Shown piece after piece: positions 16,485-25,722 of a DNA stretch of 58,999 nucleotides. The notes under the pieces were generated by a model. That model was given only the letters and a program-made list of their open reading frames with translations. It did not search any database and had not been told where the DNA came from. A program made the position numbers and the translations under genes. This stretch comes from Paracoccaceae bacterium (GTDB taxonomy: Bacteria; Pseudomonadota; Alphaproteobacteria; Rhodobacterales; Rhodobacteraceae): positions 1 to 58,999 of the forward strand of contig JABSSA010000011.1 in NCBI GenBank assembly GCA_013214665.1. The letters are read 5' to 3'. How positions within the stretch are numbered: position 1 is the stretch's first letter; every line of letters starts with the position of its first letter.

Positions 16485-17156
16485 CTAGAGCGGTTCGATC
16501 AACGCAGGACCAGAGGCGCGGTTTGAGTTAACCGCCGGGTCCACCCGATGCCAGCGCAACGCGTCATCCGCAGCCGCACGCATCAATGGGGCCGCGCCTT
16601 TGCCCTCTTCCCCCAACCACAAGGCCCAATCCTTTGGCTCAAGCACCACGGGCATACGGTGGTGGATCTCTGACATGGGTTCATTGGCCGCTGTCGTCAC
16701 GATCGCGCATGTGCGCGTTTGATCGGCGGCATCATCTGCGCCCTTTGGCTTCCACGATTGCCAGACAGCGGCAAAGGCCAGAGGCGCGCCATCGCTGCGG
16801 GTGATATACCACGGCAGACGCGCCTCTTTAGTGCGGGTCCATTCATAAAACCCACTGGCCACCAGGATGCAGCGTCGTTCCCGGCACGCGGCCCGAAAGG
16901 CGGGCTTTTCCGCAATCGTTTCCCCCCGCGCATTGATCAGCAGCGGGCCATCGGTGGGCGTCTTGTACCAATGTGGCAAGAACCCCCAACGCATCGCGCC
17001 CAGCGCGCGCCCGGTTTCGCCGCTGGTGACCACATGCACCTGCGTGGTCGGACATACGTTGAAATTCGGCACATCCGGCAGATCATTTGCAGGCGCCGCA
17101 TCAAAAAGCTGCGCCATGGCGTCATTGGGAAGGGTGATGGCAAATCGTCCGCACAT
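16485..17156 (-). CDS. SRAP domain protein (abasic-site DNA crosslinking, YedK/HMCES family)
   Basis: A 223-residue SOS-response-associated peptidase family protein. Family members shield abasic sites in single-stranded DNA by forming a thiazolidine with the N-terminal Cys. Cys2 follows the initiator Met (MCGRFAI), so the start at 17156 is set by the need to expose it. The conserved NARGET, CLVPASGFYEW-like (CILVASGFYEWTR) and IHHRMPVVL (active-site His) segments are present. It is divergent from the racemase-like gene with a gap of about 90 bases. Confidence 0.9.
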   Translation of the reverse strand: MCGRFAITLPNDAMAQLFDAAPANDLPDVPNFNVCPTTQVHVVTSGETGRALGAMRWGFLPHWYKTPTDGPLLINARGETIAEKPAFRAACRERRCILVASGFYEWTRTKEARLPWYITRSDGAPLAFAAVWQSWKPKGADDAADQTRTCAIVTTAANEPMSEIHHRMPVVLEPKDWALWLGEEGKGAAPLMRAAADDALRWHRVDPAVNSNRASGPALIEPL

Positions 17157-17248
17157 GTGGGCAGTTTCCGACACTTTGCATGTCGTGTCACGCTGAGATC
17201 GCAGCGCAGGTCTGTGATATCCGGCGCACATCAAACAGGAGACTGCCC

Positions 17249-18076
17249 ATGCTGATGCCCGAGACGTGGCGCCCCGAGCACAAGCTTTTCACCCACCAGG
17301 TCGGGTTTACCTGCCCCCCATTTGATTATGACGCAGCGCCCTCAGACTTCCTGCGCATGGCCCCGGAAAACGTGGGCGTGCACGGGTGGATGCTGCATGT
17401 GCCTGACTATGTGCACGGGCTGGACCAGCGCAAAGCCAACTTTGGCATGATGGAGGATTTTGTGCATTGCATGGCGCGCAACGGCGCGGATGTCTGTGGG
17501 CAAGTCGGCTCAAACTGGGTCCATGCTTCGGGTTTAGGGGTTGAGGGCATCCGCCAGCATTGCGCGGATCTGTCGGACAAATACGGCGTGCCGTTTCACA
17601 TGGCGGGGTACGCAATGGTGGAGGCGTTGCGCGAACTGGGGGCCGAAAAGGTGGCGCTCAACGCCGCCTATCATTGGCCAACCTGGTGGCAAGGCACGGT
17701 TGGGTTTTTGAAAGAGGCTGGATTTGACGTGATCTGGGCCGGGAATTTTCACGATCAGGGGTGGTTTGACAGTCAAGACGCAGTGAACGACTGCCGCTGG
17801 GTCTTTGACGGCGATCTGGCAGAGAAAAGCTTTGCCTATGTGGCCGAACAGGCCCCCGATGCAGATGTCTATCTGATAAATGGGATGTGCAATTTCCGCT
17901 CTGGCCCGGAGGGTTTGCCGGAACGCCCGCTGCATTTGACAAAGCGGCTGGAAGCCATGTTGGACAAGCCCGTCGTCGGTCATGACACCGCGCTTTACTG
18001 GCGCATTTTCAAGACACTGGGGATCGCGCCCACCCTGCCCCGTGGTCGTTTGCTAGAAGGATTGAGCCATGCATAA
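17249..18076 (+). CDS. Asp/Glu racemase or maleate isomerase-like protein
   Basis: A 275-residue protein resembling the maleate isomerase/arylmalonate decarboxylase branch of the aspartate/glutamate racemase superfamily, which uses cysteines to move protons next to carboxylates. Visible similarity: GVHGWMLHV near the start, ADVCGQVGSNWVHA around residue 75 with a candidate catalytic Cys, and ELGAEKVALNAAYHWPTWWQGTVGFLKEAGFDV. The usual second Cys is not clearly placed. AGGAGACTG precedes the start. It overlaps the sulfotransferase gene by 8 bases. The assignment is by overall pattern and is moderate. Confidence 0.55.
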   Translation: MLMPETWRPEHKLFTHQVGFTCPPFDYDAAPSDFLRMAPENVGVHGWMLHVPDYVHGLDQRKANFGMMEDFVHCMARNGADVCGQVGSNWVHASGLGVEGIRQHCADLSDKYGVPFHMAGYAMVEALRELGAEKVALNAAYHWPTWWQGTVGFLKEAGFDVIWAGNFHDQGWFDSQDAVNDCRWVFDGDLAEKSFAYVAEQAPDADVYLINGMCNFRSGPEGLPERPLHLTKRLEAMLDKPVVGHDTALYWRIFKTLGIAPTLPRGRLLEGLSHA

Positions 18077-18809
18077 GATCGTCGCCCTTTGGGCTGTGCC
18101 CCGTTCGACCTCAACCGCGTTTGAATGGATGATGCGCCAGCGTGGTGATCTGGATTGCCTGCACGAACCCTTTGGCGAGGCCTGGTATCAAGGCGAAGCG
18201 CCGCTGTGGCATCGGTTTCAACCCGGTGACGTGACCACGCCCGGCCTGACGCTGGAAAGCGTTTGGGCCGACATCCAAGCGCGCGCAGAACGCGGGCCGG
18301 TGTTTCTCAAGGATTTTCCGCATTATATCAATCACATGTGGACGCCGGAGTTCTTGGCGCATTTCACCCATGCCTTCCTGATCCGCGATCCAGCGAAAAC
18401 GATCACGTCGATGCACGACAAATGGCCGGACTTTCACGAAGGCGAAGTGGGCTTTCCCGAACAGCGCGCGCTCTTTGATCTGCTCTGGGCGCTGAACGGC
18501 ACACCGCCGCCGGTGATTGACAGCGATGATTTGCTGGAAAACCCCGAGGCGGTGACAGAGGCGTTTTGTGATGCAGTCGGCATTCCGTTTTTGCCAGAGG
18601 CCCTGACATGGGAGGCCGGTGGCGACCCGTCTGAGCACAGTTGGTGGGACGGTGGGTCGTTCCATGCCAATCTGGCAAAGTCGACAGGGTTAACCCGGCA
18701 GGCGCGAAAATATGTGGAGCTGAGCGAAACGCCCGAGCGCGTACAGCAGGTGCACCGCCGGATGATCCCGCACTACAACCGCATGTATGCGCATCGGATT
18801 GGGCTATAG
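18069..18809 (+). CDS. Sulfotransferase family protein
   Basis: A 246-residue cytoplasmic sulfotransferase, an enzyme class that transfers sulfonate from PAPS to a hydroxyl or amine. The 5'-phosphosulfate loop is VPRSTSTAFEWM near the N-terminus, and the 3'-phosphate site is FLIRDPAKTITSM. It overlaps the racemase-like gene by 8 bases, so the two are likely made together. The acceptor is unknown. A CGCGCCA/TGGCGCG hairpin lies downstream at about 18854-18878. Confidence 0.78.
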   Translation: MHKIVALWAVPRSTSTAFEWMMRQRGDLDCLHEPFGEAWYQGEAPLWHRFQPGDVTTPGLTLESVWADIQARAERGPVFLKDFPHYINHMWTPEFLAHFTHAFLIRDPAKTITSMHDKWPDFHEGEVGFPEQRALFDLLWALNGTPPPVIDSDDLLENPEAVTEAFCDAVGIPFLPEALTWEAGGDPSEHSWWDGGSFHANLAKSTGLTRQARKYVELSETPERVQQVHRRMIPHYNRMYAHRIGL

Positions 18810-18887
18810 GGCATTCCGTATGAAAGGCGAGGCAACGCGCCCCGCCTGTTCATCGCGCCACGGCCCATCGATGGCGCGGCGCTCCAC

Positions 18888-18917
18888 AAAATGCGCTGCC
18901 CCCTTAAGGGCAGCGCA
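18888..18917 (-). terminator. Rho-independent terminator of the 5'-nucleotidase gene
   Basis: Perfect 10-bp inverted repeat TGCGCTGCCC/GGGCAGCGCA with a 6-base loop; on the minus strand the stem is followed by TTTT. It lies just past the stop at 18925. Confidence 0.85.
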
Positions 18918-18924
18918 TCAGCAC

Positions 18925-20502
18925 TTACTTCATCGTGATGCGGCCATCGGTGTATGGCGTCACCGGACCCGTGGACGCCATATGCTCGGCCAGAACATCG
19001 GCAAGGTCCGGGCCAAAGTCATACGCGTTGGACGCGTTGCGGAACATCTTGTAACCGTCACCGCCATTGCGCACGTAGTTGTTGGACACAAGCTTGTACA
19101 TCCGCGCCTCATCCAGCGCGGCACCACCCACCATCACATTGGAAATGCGGCTGCCGGGCGCGGCAGAGGCATCCACGGTAAAGCTCATGCCAGCCACCTG
19201 TGGGAACCGGCCTGCGCCGTCCTCAATCTGGCCCACACCGTTTTCAAGAGCGGCCAGAATATCAGCCCCGCTTGATTCAAAGGTCGACAGCGTGTTCTGG
19301 AACGGCAGCACGGTCAGCACCTCGCCCATGGTCACTTCGCCCGCGTCGATGGAGGCGCGGATACCGCCGCCATTCTGCAGCGCGATCTCGACGCCCTGAT
19401 CCTTGACCCGCTCCAGCATCGCATCCGCGATCAGCGATCCCATCGCGCATTCCATCGCACGGCAAACGGAGCGATCCCCTTCGATGGCAGCTGTGGATTG
19501 CGCCACAACGCGCGTCTTCATCTCTTCGATCGGTCCAGCCAACTCGGCCACACGCGCCACGATCGCCGGATCTTCGGCCACGGAGGCATCCAGCACGATG
19601 GTGTCACCTTCAGCATAAGACAGCGTGCCGTCGTCGTTGAAGGTAAGCTTCAGATGCCCCACGTATTTCGAATAGGCATAGGCCTGTACCACCGGCACCA
19701 GCGTACCATCGTCTTGGCTGACCCATGTTGGGTAAGCGCCTTTGCGCTTGGGATCAGAGGCCGACAGGTATGTGTGGCTGTGGCCCCCCACAACCGCATC
19801 GATGCCCGACACGGCACCGGCGATTTCCATGTCGCGTGGCAGACCCACGTGGGTCAGCGCGATGATTTTATTCACACCCTCGCCTTCGAGGGCAGCGACA
19901 TCAGCGGCCAGGCTGTCGACCTCATCTTGGAAAATCACGTTCTCGCCGGGGGACGAGGTTTCCACCGTGTCCGTAGCCAGCGCAGAGATGATCCCCACCT
20001 TTTCGCCGCCCACATCCAGAACAACATGGTTTTGAAGCTTGCCCGCAAGAAGATTGGATTGGCTCACGTCGAGATTGCCAGAGATGACAGGAAAACTGAC
20101 GTTGTCGATCAGCTTGGCCAAGCCTTCGGGGCCATCGTCAAATTCGTGGTTGCCCACGGCCATCGCGTCAAAGCCGATGGCCTCCATGAACTCGGCTTCC
20201 ACATCACCCTTGTAGGTCGTGTACATCAGCGAGCCCTGGTACTGATCGCCCGCATCCAGCACGATCACGTTTTCGCCCGCCAAATCCGCGCGCAGCTGAT
20301 CAATCATCGTCTTGACCCGCGCCACACCGCCAAAGCATTTCCCTTCGGCATTGTCCTCTGGCTTACAGGTGGAATCGAACCGGTTGATCGGCTCAATCCG
20401 GCTGTGCAAATCGTTGATGTGTATGACGTGCAGCGTAAAGTCGGCCTGCGCAATCCCGGCGCTGAGCGCGAGCGTGGCGGCGGTGGCAAATAGGCGGGTC
20501 AT
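18925..20502 (-). CDS. Periplasmic 5'-nucleotidase / 2',3'-cyclic phosphodiesterase family
   Basis: A 525-residue UshA-like enzyme that removes phosphate from extracellular nucleotides. The signal peptide MTRLFATAATLALSAGIAQA precedes the metallophosphoesterase domain: INDLHSR (D-x-H), LDAGDQYQGS, GNHEFDDG and GGHSHTY. The C-terminal nucleotide-binding domain starts at about residue 340 (GSLIADAML, LQNGGGIRAS, LPFQNTLSTF). The start is at 20502 because it gives a clean signal peptide; the open frame further upstream lacks one. It probably serves phosphate and nucleoside scavenging. Confidence 0.9.
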   Translation of the reverse strand: MTRLFATAATLALSAGIAQADFTLHVIHINDLHSRIEPINRFDSTCKPEDNAEGKCFGGVARVKTMIDQLRADLAGENVIVLDAGDQYQGSLMYTTYKGDVEAEFMEAIGFDAMAVGNHEFDDGPEGLAKLIDNVSFPVISGNLDVSQSNLLAGKLQNHVVLDVGGEKVGIISALATDTVETSSPGENVIFQDEVDSLAADVAALEGEGVNKIIALTHVGLPRDMEIAGAVSGIDAVVGGHSHTYLSASDPKRKGAYPTWVSQDDGTLVPVVQAYAYSKYVGHLKLTFNDDGTLSYAEGDTIVLDASVAEDPAIVARVAELAGPIEEMKTRVVAQSTAAIEGDRSVCRAMECAMGSLIADAMLERVKDQGVEIALQNGGGIRASIDAGEVTMGEVLTVLPFQNTLSTFESSGADILAALENGVGQIEDGAGRFPQVAGMSFTVDASAAPGSRISNVMVGGAALDEARMYKLVSNNYVRNGGDGYKMFRNASNAYDFGPDLADVLAEHMASTGPVTPYTDGRITMK

Positions 20503-20650
20503 GAAAATCTCCCCAGACGGTTGTGATTGGTTTGTGAACGCAGTGTGAGCGCAACGCAGGCCCAGAGTCAAAGCGTGTTGTGCAAAAATGACGTCGGATA
20601 AACGCGCCAAGTGCCTTGACCCGAATATTTACGCAGCGCATCACGGGGCC

Positions 20651-20989
20651 ATGCTGATTTACAAAATTTTTCGCGCGCCCGAATGGGCAGATCTACAGAC
20701 AAACGGGGTCACATCCGGGGCGCCGATTGATCTGAGCGATGGGTACATTCATTTCTCGACCGCCACTCAAGCCGCCGAAACAGCCGCAAAACACTTTGCA
20801 GGCGTGGAAGGGCTGGTGCTTGCCGCCATCGACACCGACGCAGTTGCAGATGCGCTGAAGTGGGAAGAATCCCGAGGCGGGGCACTCTTTCCGCATCTCT
20901 ATCGCGATCTGAACCTCAGCGAGGTTGTTTGGCACAGGCCTCTACCTTTGCAAGACGGGGCACATGTGTTCCCACAGGAGATGACATGA
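20651..20989 (+). CDS. DUF952 domain protein
   Basis: A 112-residue protein matching the DUF952 family over its full length: MLIYKIFRAPEW at the start, the SDGYIHFSTATQ segment, GALFPHLYRDL and VVWHRPLPL. The start at 20651 is chosen because family homology begins there, although its ribosome site is weak; the frame is open 63 bases further upstream. Its stop overlaps the next start by ATGA. Function is unknown; some relatives are annotated as glutathione S-transferase-like without proof. Confidence 0.85.
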   Translation: MLIYKIFRAPEWADLQTNGVTSGAPIDLSDGYIHFSTATQAAETAAKHFAGVEGLVLAAIDTDAVADALKWEESRGGALFPHLYRDLNLSEVVWHRPLPLQDGAHVFPQEMT

Positions 20990-21420
20990 GCGACAGCCAT
21001 ATCGACCCGACCCGCGCGCAATTCGAGGCGTTCAAAGATCTCGACCGTGATCGACCGATCAACATGCTCAACCTCGTCCGGTTCCGCGATAAGGCCGCGT
21101 ATCCTGATGGACATGCGTTGGCGGGCAAAGGGCTCAGCGGGGCGGAGGCATACGCCAATTACGGGCGCACATCGGCACCCGTTTTTCAAAAACTGGGGGG
21201 CAGCATTCTGTGGCGCGGCCGCTTTGAAACCACGTTGATCGGTCCGGATGGTGAGTATTGGGATGCCGCCTTTGTCGCGCGCTATCCCACTGGGCACGCC
21301 TTTCTGGCGATGGTCTCTGACCCGGAGTATCAGATCGCCGTGGCCCACCGGCAGGCCGCGGTTCTGACGTCCCGTCTGATCCGCCACGCGGAAATCGACG
21401 GAGACAACGCCTTCGGATGA
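20986..21420 (+). CDS. DUF1330-like dimeric alpha/beta-barrel protein
   Basis: A 144-residue small protein with the ferredoxin-like pattern of DUF1330: [36 protein letters not shown] and [23 protein letters not shown]. It starts in an ATGA overlap with the DUF952 gene, with AGGAG upstream, and itself overlaps pyrD by ATGA. The three genes form one coupled unit. Function unknown. Confidence 0.8.
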   Translation: MSDSHIDPTRAQFEAFKDLDRDRPINMLNLVRFRDKAAYPDGHALAGKGLSGAEAYANYGRTSAPVFQKLGGSILWRGRFETTLIGPDGEYWDAAFVARYPTGHAFLAMVSDPEYQIAVAHRQAAVLTSRLIRHAEIDGDNAFG

Positions 21421-22460
21421 AACACTGGGCCGAACAAACCGCGCTGAAAATTCTGTGCCGGATTGATCCCGAAGGCGCGCATGGGCTGGCGCTAAAGGCG
21501 CTGCACACGCCCTTTGCCGATCTGCCGGGGCCGGTGACATCTGACCGGCTGCGCACCGAAGTGGCCGGGCTGGCGATGCCCAACCCGGTGGGCCTTGCCG
21601 CAGGCTTTGACAAAAACGCCACCGCCGTAGCCCCGCTGATGCAGGCGGGCTTCGGATTTCTCGAAATCGGCGCGGCAACGCCCTTGCCCCAGCCTGGCAA
21701 TCCGCAACCTCGTCTCTTCCGGCTGAGCGAAGATCAGGCGGCCATCAACCGCTTCGGCTTTAACAACGAGGGCAGCACGGCGATTACCGCCCGGCTGGCC
21801 AAACGCCCCAACGGCATCCCCGTTGGCCTCAACCTCGGCGCCAACAAAACCAGCACCGACCGCGCCGCCGATTTCGCCCAGGTGATGGCCGAAGCCGAAC
21901 CGCATGTGGATTTCGCCACGGTCAACGTCTCCTCCCCCAACACCGAACGCCTGCGCGATCTGCAAGGGCCCGCCGCTCTCGCCGCATTGCTCGATGGCGT
22001 GATGCAGGCGCGCGGCACCACGCCAGTTTTTCTGAAAATCGCCCCGGATCTGGAAATCGAAGAGCTGCCCGATATCGTCGCCGTCAGTGAAAACGCAGGT
22101 GTCGCAGGCATCATCGCCACCAACACAACACTCGACCGCACCGGGCTGCAAAGCCGCCACGCCCCCGAAAAAGGCGGGCTCTCCGGCCAGCCGCTGTTCG
22201 AAAAATCCACCCACGTCCTGGCCCACCTCTCGGGCCTCACCGACTTGCCACTCATCGGCGTGGGCGGCGTGGCCAGCGCCGAACAGGCACTCGCCAAGAT
22301 CAAGGCAGGCGCCCACGCGGTCCAACTTTACACCGGCCTCGTCTACGGTGGCCTGTCGCTTGCTGCGCGCATTGCCCGCGACCTCGACGCGCGCCTCGCC
22401 GCTGACGGCGTCACCTCGTTGCGCGACATTATTGGCACCGAACGGGCCCGCTGGACCTGA
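21417..22460 (+). CDS. pyrD: Dihydroorotate dehydrogenase (quinone), class 2
   Basis: A 347-residue membrane-associated FMN enzyme that oxidises dihydroorotate to orotate in pyrimidine synthesis. The N-terminal amphipathic extension ([27 protein letters not shown]) marks class 2. NRFGFNNEG, the catalytic Ser region [28 protein letters not shown] and [12 protein letters not shown] (FMN phosphate) are all present. It is translationally coupled to the DUF1330 gene and followed at once by a motif-plus-hairpin element. Confidence 0.95.
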   Translation: MKHWAEQTALKILCRIDPEGAHGLALKALHTPFADLPGPVTSDRLRTEVAGLAMPNPVGLAAGFDKNATAVAPLMQAGFGFLEIGAATPLPQPGNPQPRLFRLSEDQAAINRFGFNNEGSTAITARLAKRPNGIPVGLNLGANKTSTDRAADFAQVMAEAEPHVDFATVNVSSPNTERLRDLQGPAALAALLDGVMQARGTTPVFLKIAPDLEIEELPDIVAVSENAGVAGIIATNTTLDRTGLQSRHAPEKGGLSGQPLFEKSTHVLAHLSGLTDLPLIGVGGVASAEQALAKIKAGAHAVQLYTGLVYGGLSLAARIARDLDARLAADGVTSLRDIIGTERARWT

Positions 22461-22465
22461 GCCTG

Positions 22466-22517
22466 CTTCTTTTGGATCCAAATACTCTCAGGGGGTTTGG
22501 GGGCAGAATGCCCCCAA
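22466..22517 (+). repeat. Copy 3 of the palindromic motif followed by a GGGGGC hairpin
   Basis: The 22-base motif lies at 22466-22487, starting 6 bases after the pyrD stop, and is the exact reverse complement of copy 1. After a short G-rich stretch the hairpin TTGGGGGC-AGAAT-GCCCCCAA (22497-22517) follows. Position suggests termination of pyrD, but there is no clean T-tract. Confidence 0.8.
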
Positions 22518-22613
22518 TTGTACCAAAAACCTCTAATGGATTACGGTGCGAAACACTGGTAACTTCCGGCCTCCATCGGTATCAGCTGACACGCTTTAGC
22601 AGAGGATCACGCC

Positions 22614-23738
22614 ATGAGCTTCACAACACCCGGACCGGTCGAACGCGATTTGGCGGACGCGATCTCGCCCATCGAAGAGATCATCGACGCCGCGCGTCAG
22701 GGCAAGATGTTCATCCTGGTCGATCACGAAGACCGCGAAAACGAAGGTGATCTGGTGATCCCTGCCGATTTTGCGACGCCTGAGGCGATCAATTTCATGG
22801 CCACCCACGGGCGCGGGCTGATCTGTCTGACGTTGCCTGCGGACCGTGTCGAAGCACTTGGCCTGCCGATGATGGCCACGCACAATTCCTCGCGCAATGA
22901 AACCGCCTTTACGATTTCGATCGAGGCGCGCGAAGGCGTGAGCACCGGGATCTCGGCTGCTGACCGCGCCTTGACGATCCGCACCGCGATCAATCCGCAA
23001 TGCACCAGCGCCGATCTGGCCACACCCGGCCATGTTTTCCCTCTGCGCGCGCGCAAAGGTGGCGTGTTGGTACGCGCAGGCCACACAGAGGCAGGCTGCG
23101 ATGTGGCGCGGCTGGCGGGCCATTATCCGGCGTCAGTCATCTGCGAGATCATGAACGAAGACGGCACCATGGCGCGCCTGCCTGATCTGATCGACTATGC
23201 GGCCAAGCATGATCTCAAGATCGGCACCATCTCGGATCTGATCGCCTATCGCCGCCGGTTCGACAATCTGGTGGTCAAAACCGATGAACGGACCGTTCAA
23301 TCGCAGCATGGCGGCGCATGGCAGCTGTCGATCTGGACCGATCAGACCTATGGGATCGAACATGTCACCATGTCCAAAGGCGATCTGAGCGATGGTGCGC
23401 CTGTGTTGGTGCGCACCCATGCCATTCAGGCTGTCAGCGATCTGTTGGGCATCGGCGATGCGCCGGTGGGTGAATTGCCCCGCGCGATGAACATCATCGC
23501 AGAAGAAGGGCGCGGTGTTGTCTGCCTCTTCCGCCAGCCGAAAAAAGCGCTCTTTAATGACGACGAAGACGAAGACGGGCCGCGCGTGGTCAAGAACACC
23601 GGCCTTGGGGCCCAGATGCTGGCGGCCATGGGGCTCAGCAAGCTGATCTTGCTGACTGACAACCCACAGACCACCTATGTCGGCCTTGATGCCTATGGCC
23701 TCGATATCGTCGACACCCGCCCGATCTTGAAAGGATAG
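22614..23738 (+). CDS. ribB: 3,4-dihydroxy-2-butanone-4-phosphate synthase with degenerate GTP cyclohydrolase II domain
   Basis: A 374-residue RibBA-type protein. The N-terminal domain (to about residue 215) converts ribulose 5-phosphate to the C4 unit of riboflavin; [36 protein letters not shown] and [12 protein letters not shown] are intact. The C-terminal half keeps the GTP cyclohydrolase II outline ([20 protein letters not shown]) but lacks the zinc cysteines normally in the ECLTGDVFG and CDCGEQL segments, so it is unlikely to be an active RibA. A separate ribA is expected elsewhere. It is followed by ribH after 4 bases. Confidence 0.92.
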   Translation: MSFTTPGPVERDLADAISPIEEIIDAARQGKMFILVDHEDRENEGDLVIPADFATPEAINFMATHGRGLICLTLPADRVEALGLPMMATHNSSRNETAFTISIEAREGVSTGISAADRALTIRTAINPQCTSADLATPGHVFPLRARKGGVLVRAGHTEAGCDVARLAGHYPASVICEIMNEDGTMARLPDLIDYAAKHDLKIGTISDLIAYRRRFDNLVVKTDERTVQSQHGGAWQLSIWTDQTYGIEHVTMSKGDLSDGAPVLVRTHAIQAVSDLLGIGDAPVGELPRAMNIIAEEGRGVVCLFRQPKKALFNDDEDEDGPRVVKNTGLGAQMLAAMGLSKLILLTDNPQTTYVGLDAYGLDIVDTRPILKG

Positions 23739-23742
23739 GCAG

Positions 23743-24264
23743 ATGGCAAGCGTTGAACACCATATTCTGGATCGGCCCAGCTTTGACAAACCGGTCAAGG
23801 TGCTGATCGTGACGGCACCTTACTACAAGGCCATTGCCGACAACATGCTGCAAGGGGCCGTGGCGGAGCTTGAAGCCGCGGGTGCCAGCCACGAGGTGGT
23901 TGAGGTGCCCGGCGCGCTGGAAGTGCCCACCGCCATTGGCATTGCAGAACGGATGTCAGACTTTGACGGCTATGTCGCTCTGGGCTGTGTGGTGCGGGGT
24001 GAGACTACGCATTATGAGACCGTCTGTAATGACAGCTCGCGCGCCCTATCTCTGCTGGGTTTGCAGGGGCTATGTATTGGCAATGGCATCCTGACGGTTG
24101 AGACCATGAAACAGGCAGAAGTGCGCGCCGATCCAGCGGATCAAAACAAAGGTGGCGGAGCGGCTGCAGCGGCGTTGCATCTGATCGCGCTCAGCCGTAA
24201 GTGGGGCGCCACAACAAAGGGCGTTGGATTCCTGCCAAGCTCTGACCCCATTCAAATTGCCTGA
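23743..24264 (+). CDS. ribH: 6,7-dimethyl-8-ribityllumazine synthase
   Basis: A 173-residue lumazine synthase, joining the C4 unit to the pyrimidine in the penultimate step of riboflavin synthesis; members form icosahedral or pentameric shells. VPGALEVPTAI, GCVVRGETTHYETVCND (catalytic His) and GNGILTVETMKQAEVRAD are typical. It sits between ribB and nusB with 4- and 3-base gaps, a conserved ribH-nusB arrangement. Confidence 0.95.
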   Translation: MASVEHHILDRPSFDKPVKVLIVTAPYYKAIADNMLQGAVAELEAAGASHEVVEVPGALEVPTAIGIAERMSDFDGYVALGCVVRGETTHYETVCNDSSRALSLLGLQGLCIGNGILTVETMKQAEVRADPADQNKGGGAAAAALHLIALSRKWGATTKGVGFLPSSDPIQIA

Positions 24265-24267
24265 GAC

Positions 24268-24735
24268 ATGACACTTTCCGGAAACCAGAAACGCAAGATG
24301 CGCTCCGCAGCACGGCTTTATGCTGTGCAAGCCCTGTTCCAGATGGAGCATTCATCGCAAACCGTCGATCAAGTGCGGCGCGAGTTTCTGGATCACCGGT
24401 TTGGGGCCACCTATGACGGTGTGGAGCTTATGGATGGTGATCTGGAGCATTTCGCCCGCGTGATCGATTCCGCCGTGAATTATCAGGCTCCGATTGACCA
24501 GGCGACGGACCGGGCGCTGGTGGCCAAATGGCCCATTGCGCGGCTTGATCCCACGTTGCGCGCGCTTTTCCGCGCGGCTGGCGCAGAGTTGCGCGACAGC
24601 TCCACGCCGCCAAAGGTTGTGATCGTGGAATACGTAGACGTAGCACAGGCCTTTTTTCCCGACGGCAAAGAGACAAAGTTCGTCAATGCTGTGCTGGACC
24701 ACATGGCCCGCGAAGCGCGGCCTGACGCGTTCTGA
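24268..24735 (+). CDS. nusB: Transcription antitermination factor NusB
   Basis: A 155-residue all-helical protein that, with NusE, binds boxA RNA for antitermination of rRNA operons. RSAARLYAVQALFQME at the start, VAKWPIARLDPTLRALFRAAGAEL and PPKVVIVEYVDVAQAFFPDGKETKFVNAVLD at the end are clear NusB features. Last gene of the ribB-ribH-nusB run. Confidence 0.95.
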   Translation: MTLSGNQKRKMRSAARLYAVQALFQMEHSSQTVDQVRREFLDHRFGATYDGVELMDGDLEHFARVIDSAVNYQAPIDQATDRALVAKWPIARLDPTLRALFRAAGAELRDSSTPPKVVIVEYVDVAQAFFPDGKETKFVNAVLDHMAREARPDAF

Positions 24736-24758
24736 TTTTCAAAAAGGGTGTGACCATC

Positions 24759-25718
24759 ATGAAGGCCATGCAACTCATCGAACGAGGGTCTCCGCTGGAG
24801 CTGCGCGAGGTTGCTATGGCAGACCCCGGCCCCGGTCAGATCAGGATGCGGGTTGCGACCTGCGGGCTGAACTTTGGCGATCTCTTGATCATCAAAGGCA
24901 CTTATCAGGAAAAACCGGAATTGCCCGCGACCATTGGCATGGAATTTGCCGGGACAATCGACGCCGTGGGCGAAGGTGTGACCCATTTGGCCGTCGGCCA
25001 GCGGGTCGCGGCTTATGCTGGATTTGGCGGTTTGGCAGAATACGCCGTGATTGACGCGGCCATTGCGGTGCCGATCCCGGATGGGATGCCTTTTGACGAC
25101 GCCGCCGCCTTTCTGGTGGCTTACGGCACGTCGCATGTGGCGCTGGATTACAAAGCCAGGATGCAGCCGGGCGAGCGCCTTTTGGTGCTTGGGGCCTCTG
25201 GCGGTGTCGGCCTGACGGCTGTTGAGCTGGGCAAGCTCATGGGGGCCGAGGTCATTGCCTGTGCGCGCGGGCCAGAAAAGTTGAAAATCGCAGCTGGCGC
25301 CGGGGCCGATCACCTGATCGACAGCGAAGGCGCAGATTTGCGGGGCCAGGTCAAAGCCCTGGGTGGCGCCGATGTGGTCTATGACCCGGTTGGCGGCCGC
25401 CTGTTTGACGAAGCATTGCGGGCAACAAACCCGAACGGACGTTTGTTGCCGCTGGGTTTTGCCAGCGGGGACGTGCCGCAAATCCCGGCAAACATCCTGC
25501 TGGTCAAGAACCTGACCGTGATCGGGTATTACTGGGGCGGCTATATGCGTGTGGACCCCAGCGTGTTGACCGACAGCTTCAAAGTGCTTTTGGGCTGGTA
25601 TGCGGAAGGCAAGCTGCGCCCCCACATCTCGAACCGGCTGGCGCTGGAGGATGTGAATGACGGGCTGGAGCTGCTGAAAACGCGCAAGGCCACGGGTAAG
25701 GTCATTATCGAAATTTGA
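24759..25718 (+). CDS. NADPH:quinone oxidoreductase-like zinc-free alcohol dehydrogenase
   Basis: A 319-residue medium-chain reductase of the quinone oxidoreductase (QOR) group. N-terminal GroES-like part with CGLNFGDLLIIKGTYQ and GMEFAGTIDAVGEGV; Rossmann part with LVLGASGGVGLTAVELGKLMGA. The catalytic zinc ligands of alcohol dehydrogenases are lacking, as in QORs. The start is taken at ATG 24759 rather than GTG 24750, because AAAGGG then lies at good distance. It lies 23 bases after nusB and may be co-transcribed. Confidence 0.85.
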   Translation: MKAMQLIERGSPLELREVAMADPGPGQIRMRVATCGLNFGDLLIIKGTYQEKPELPATIGMEFAGTIDAVGEGVTHLAVGQRVAAYAGFGGLAEYAVIDAAIAVPIPDGMPFDDAAAFLVAYGTSHVALDYKARMQPGERLLVLGASGGVGLTAVELGKLMGAEVIACARGPEKLKIAAGAGADHLIDSEGADLRGQVKALGGADVVYDPVGGRLFDEALRATNPNGRLLPLGFASGDVPQIPANILLVKNLTVIGYYWGGYMRVDPSVLTDSFKVLLGWYAEGKLRPHISNRLALEDVNDGLELLKTRKATGKVIIEI

Positions 25719-25722
25719 GGGC

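Noticed and set aside
19498-20493. 331-codon plus-strand frame opposite the 5'-nucleotidase gene
   Set aside because: Antisense shadow of a gene with complete catalytic motifs and a signal peptide; the GC-rich codon pattern explains the missing stops.
22518-22613. FMN riboswitch upstream of ribB
   Set aside because: The leader is under 130 bases and none of the conserved RFN-element segments could be found. The same was true upstream of ribE and ribD.
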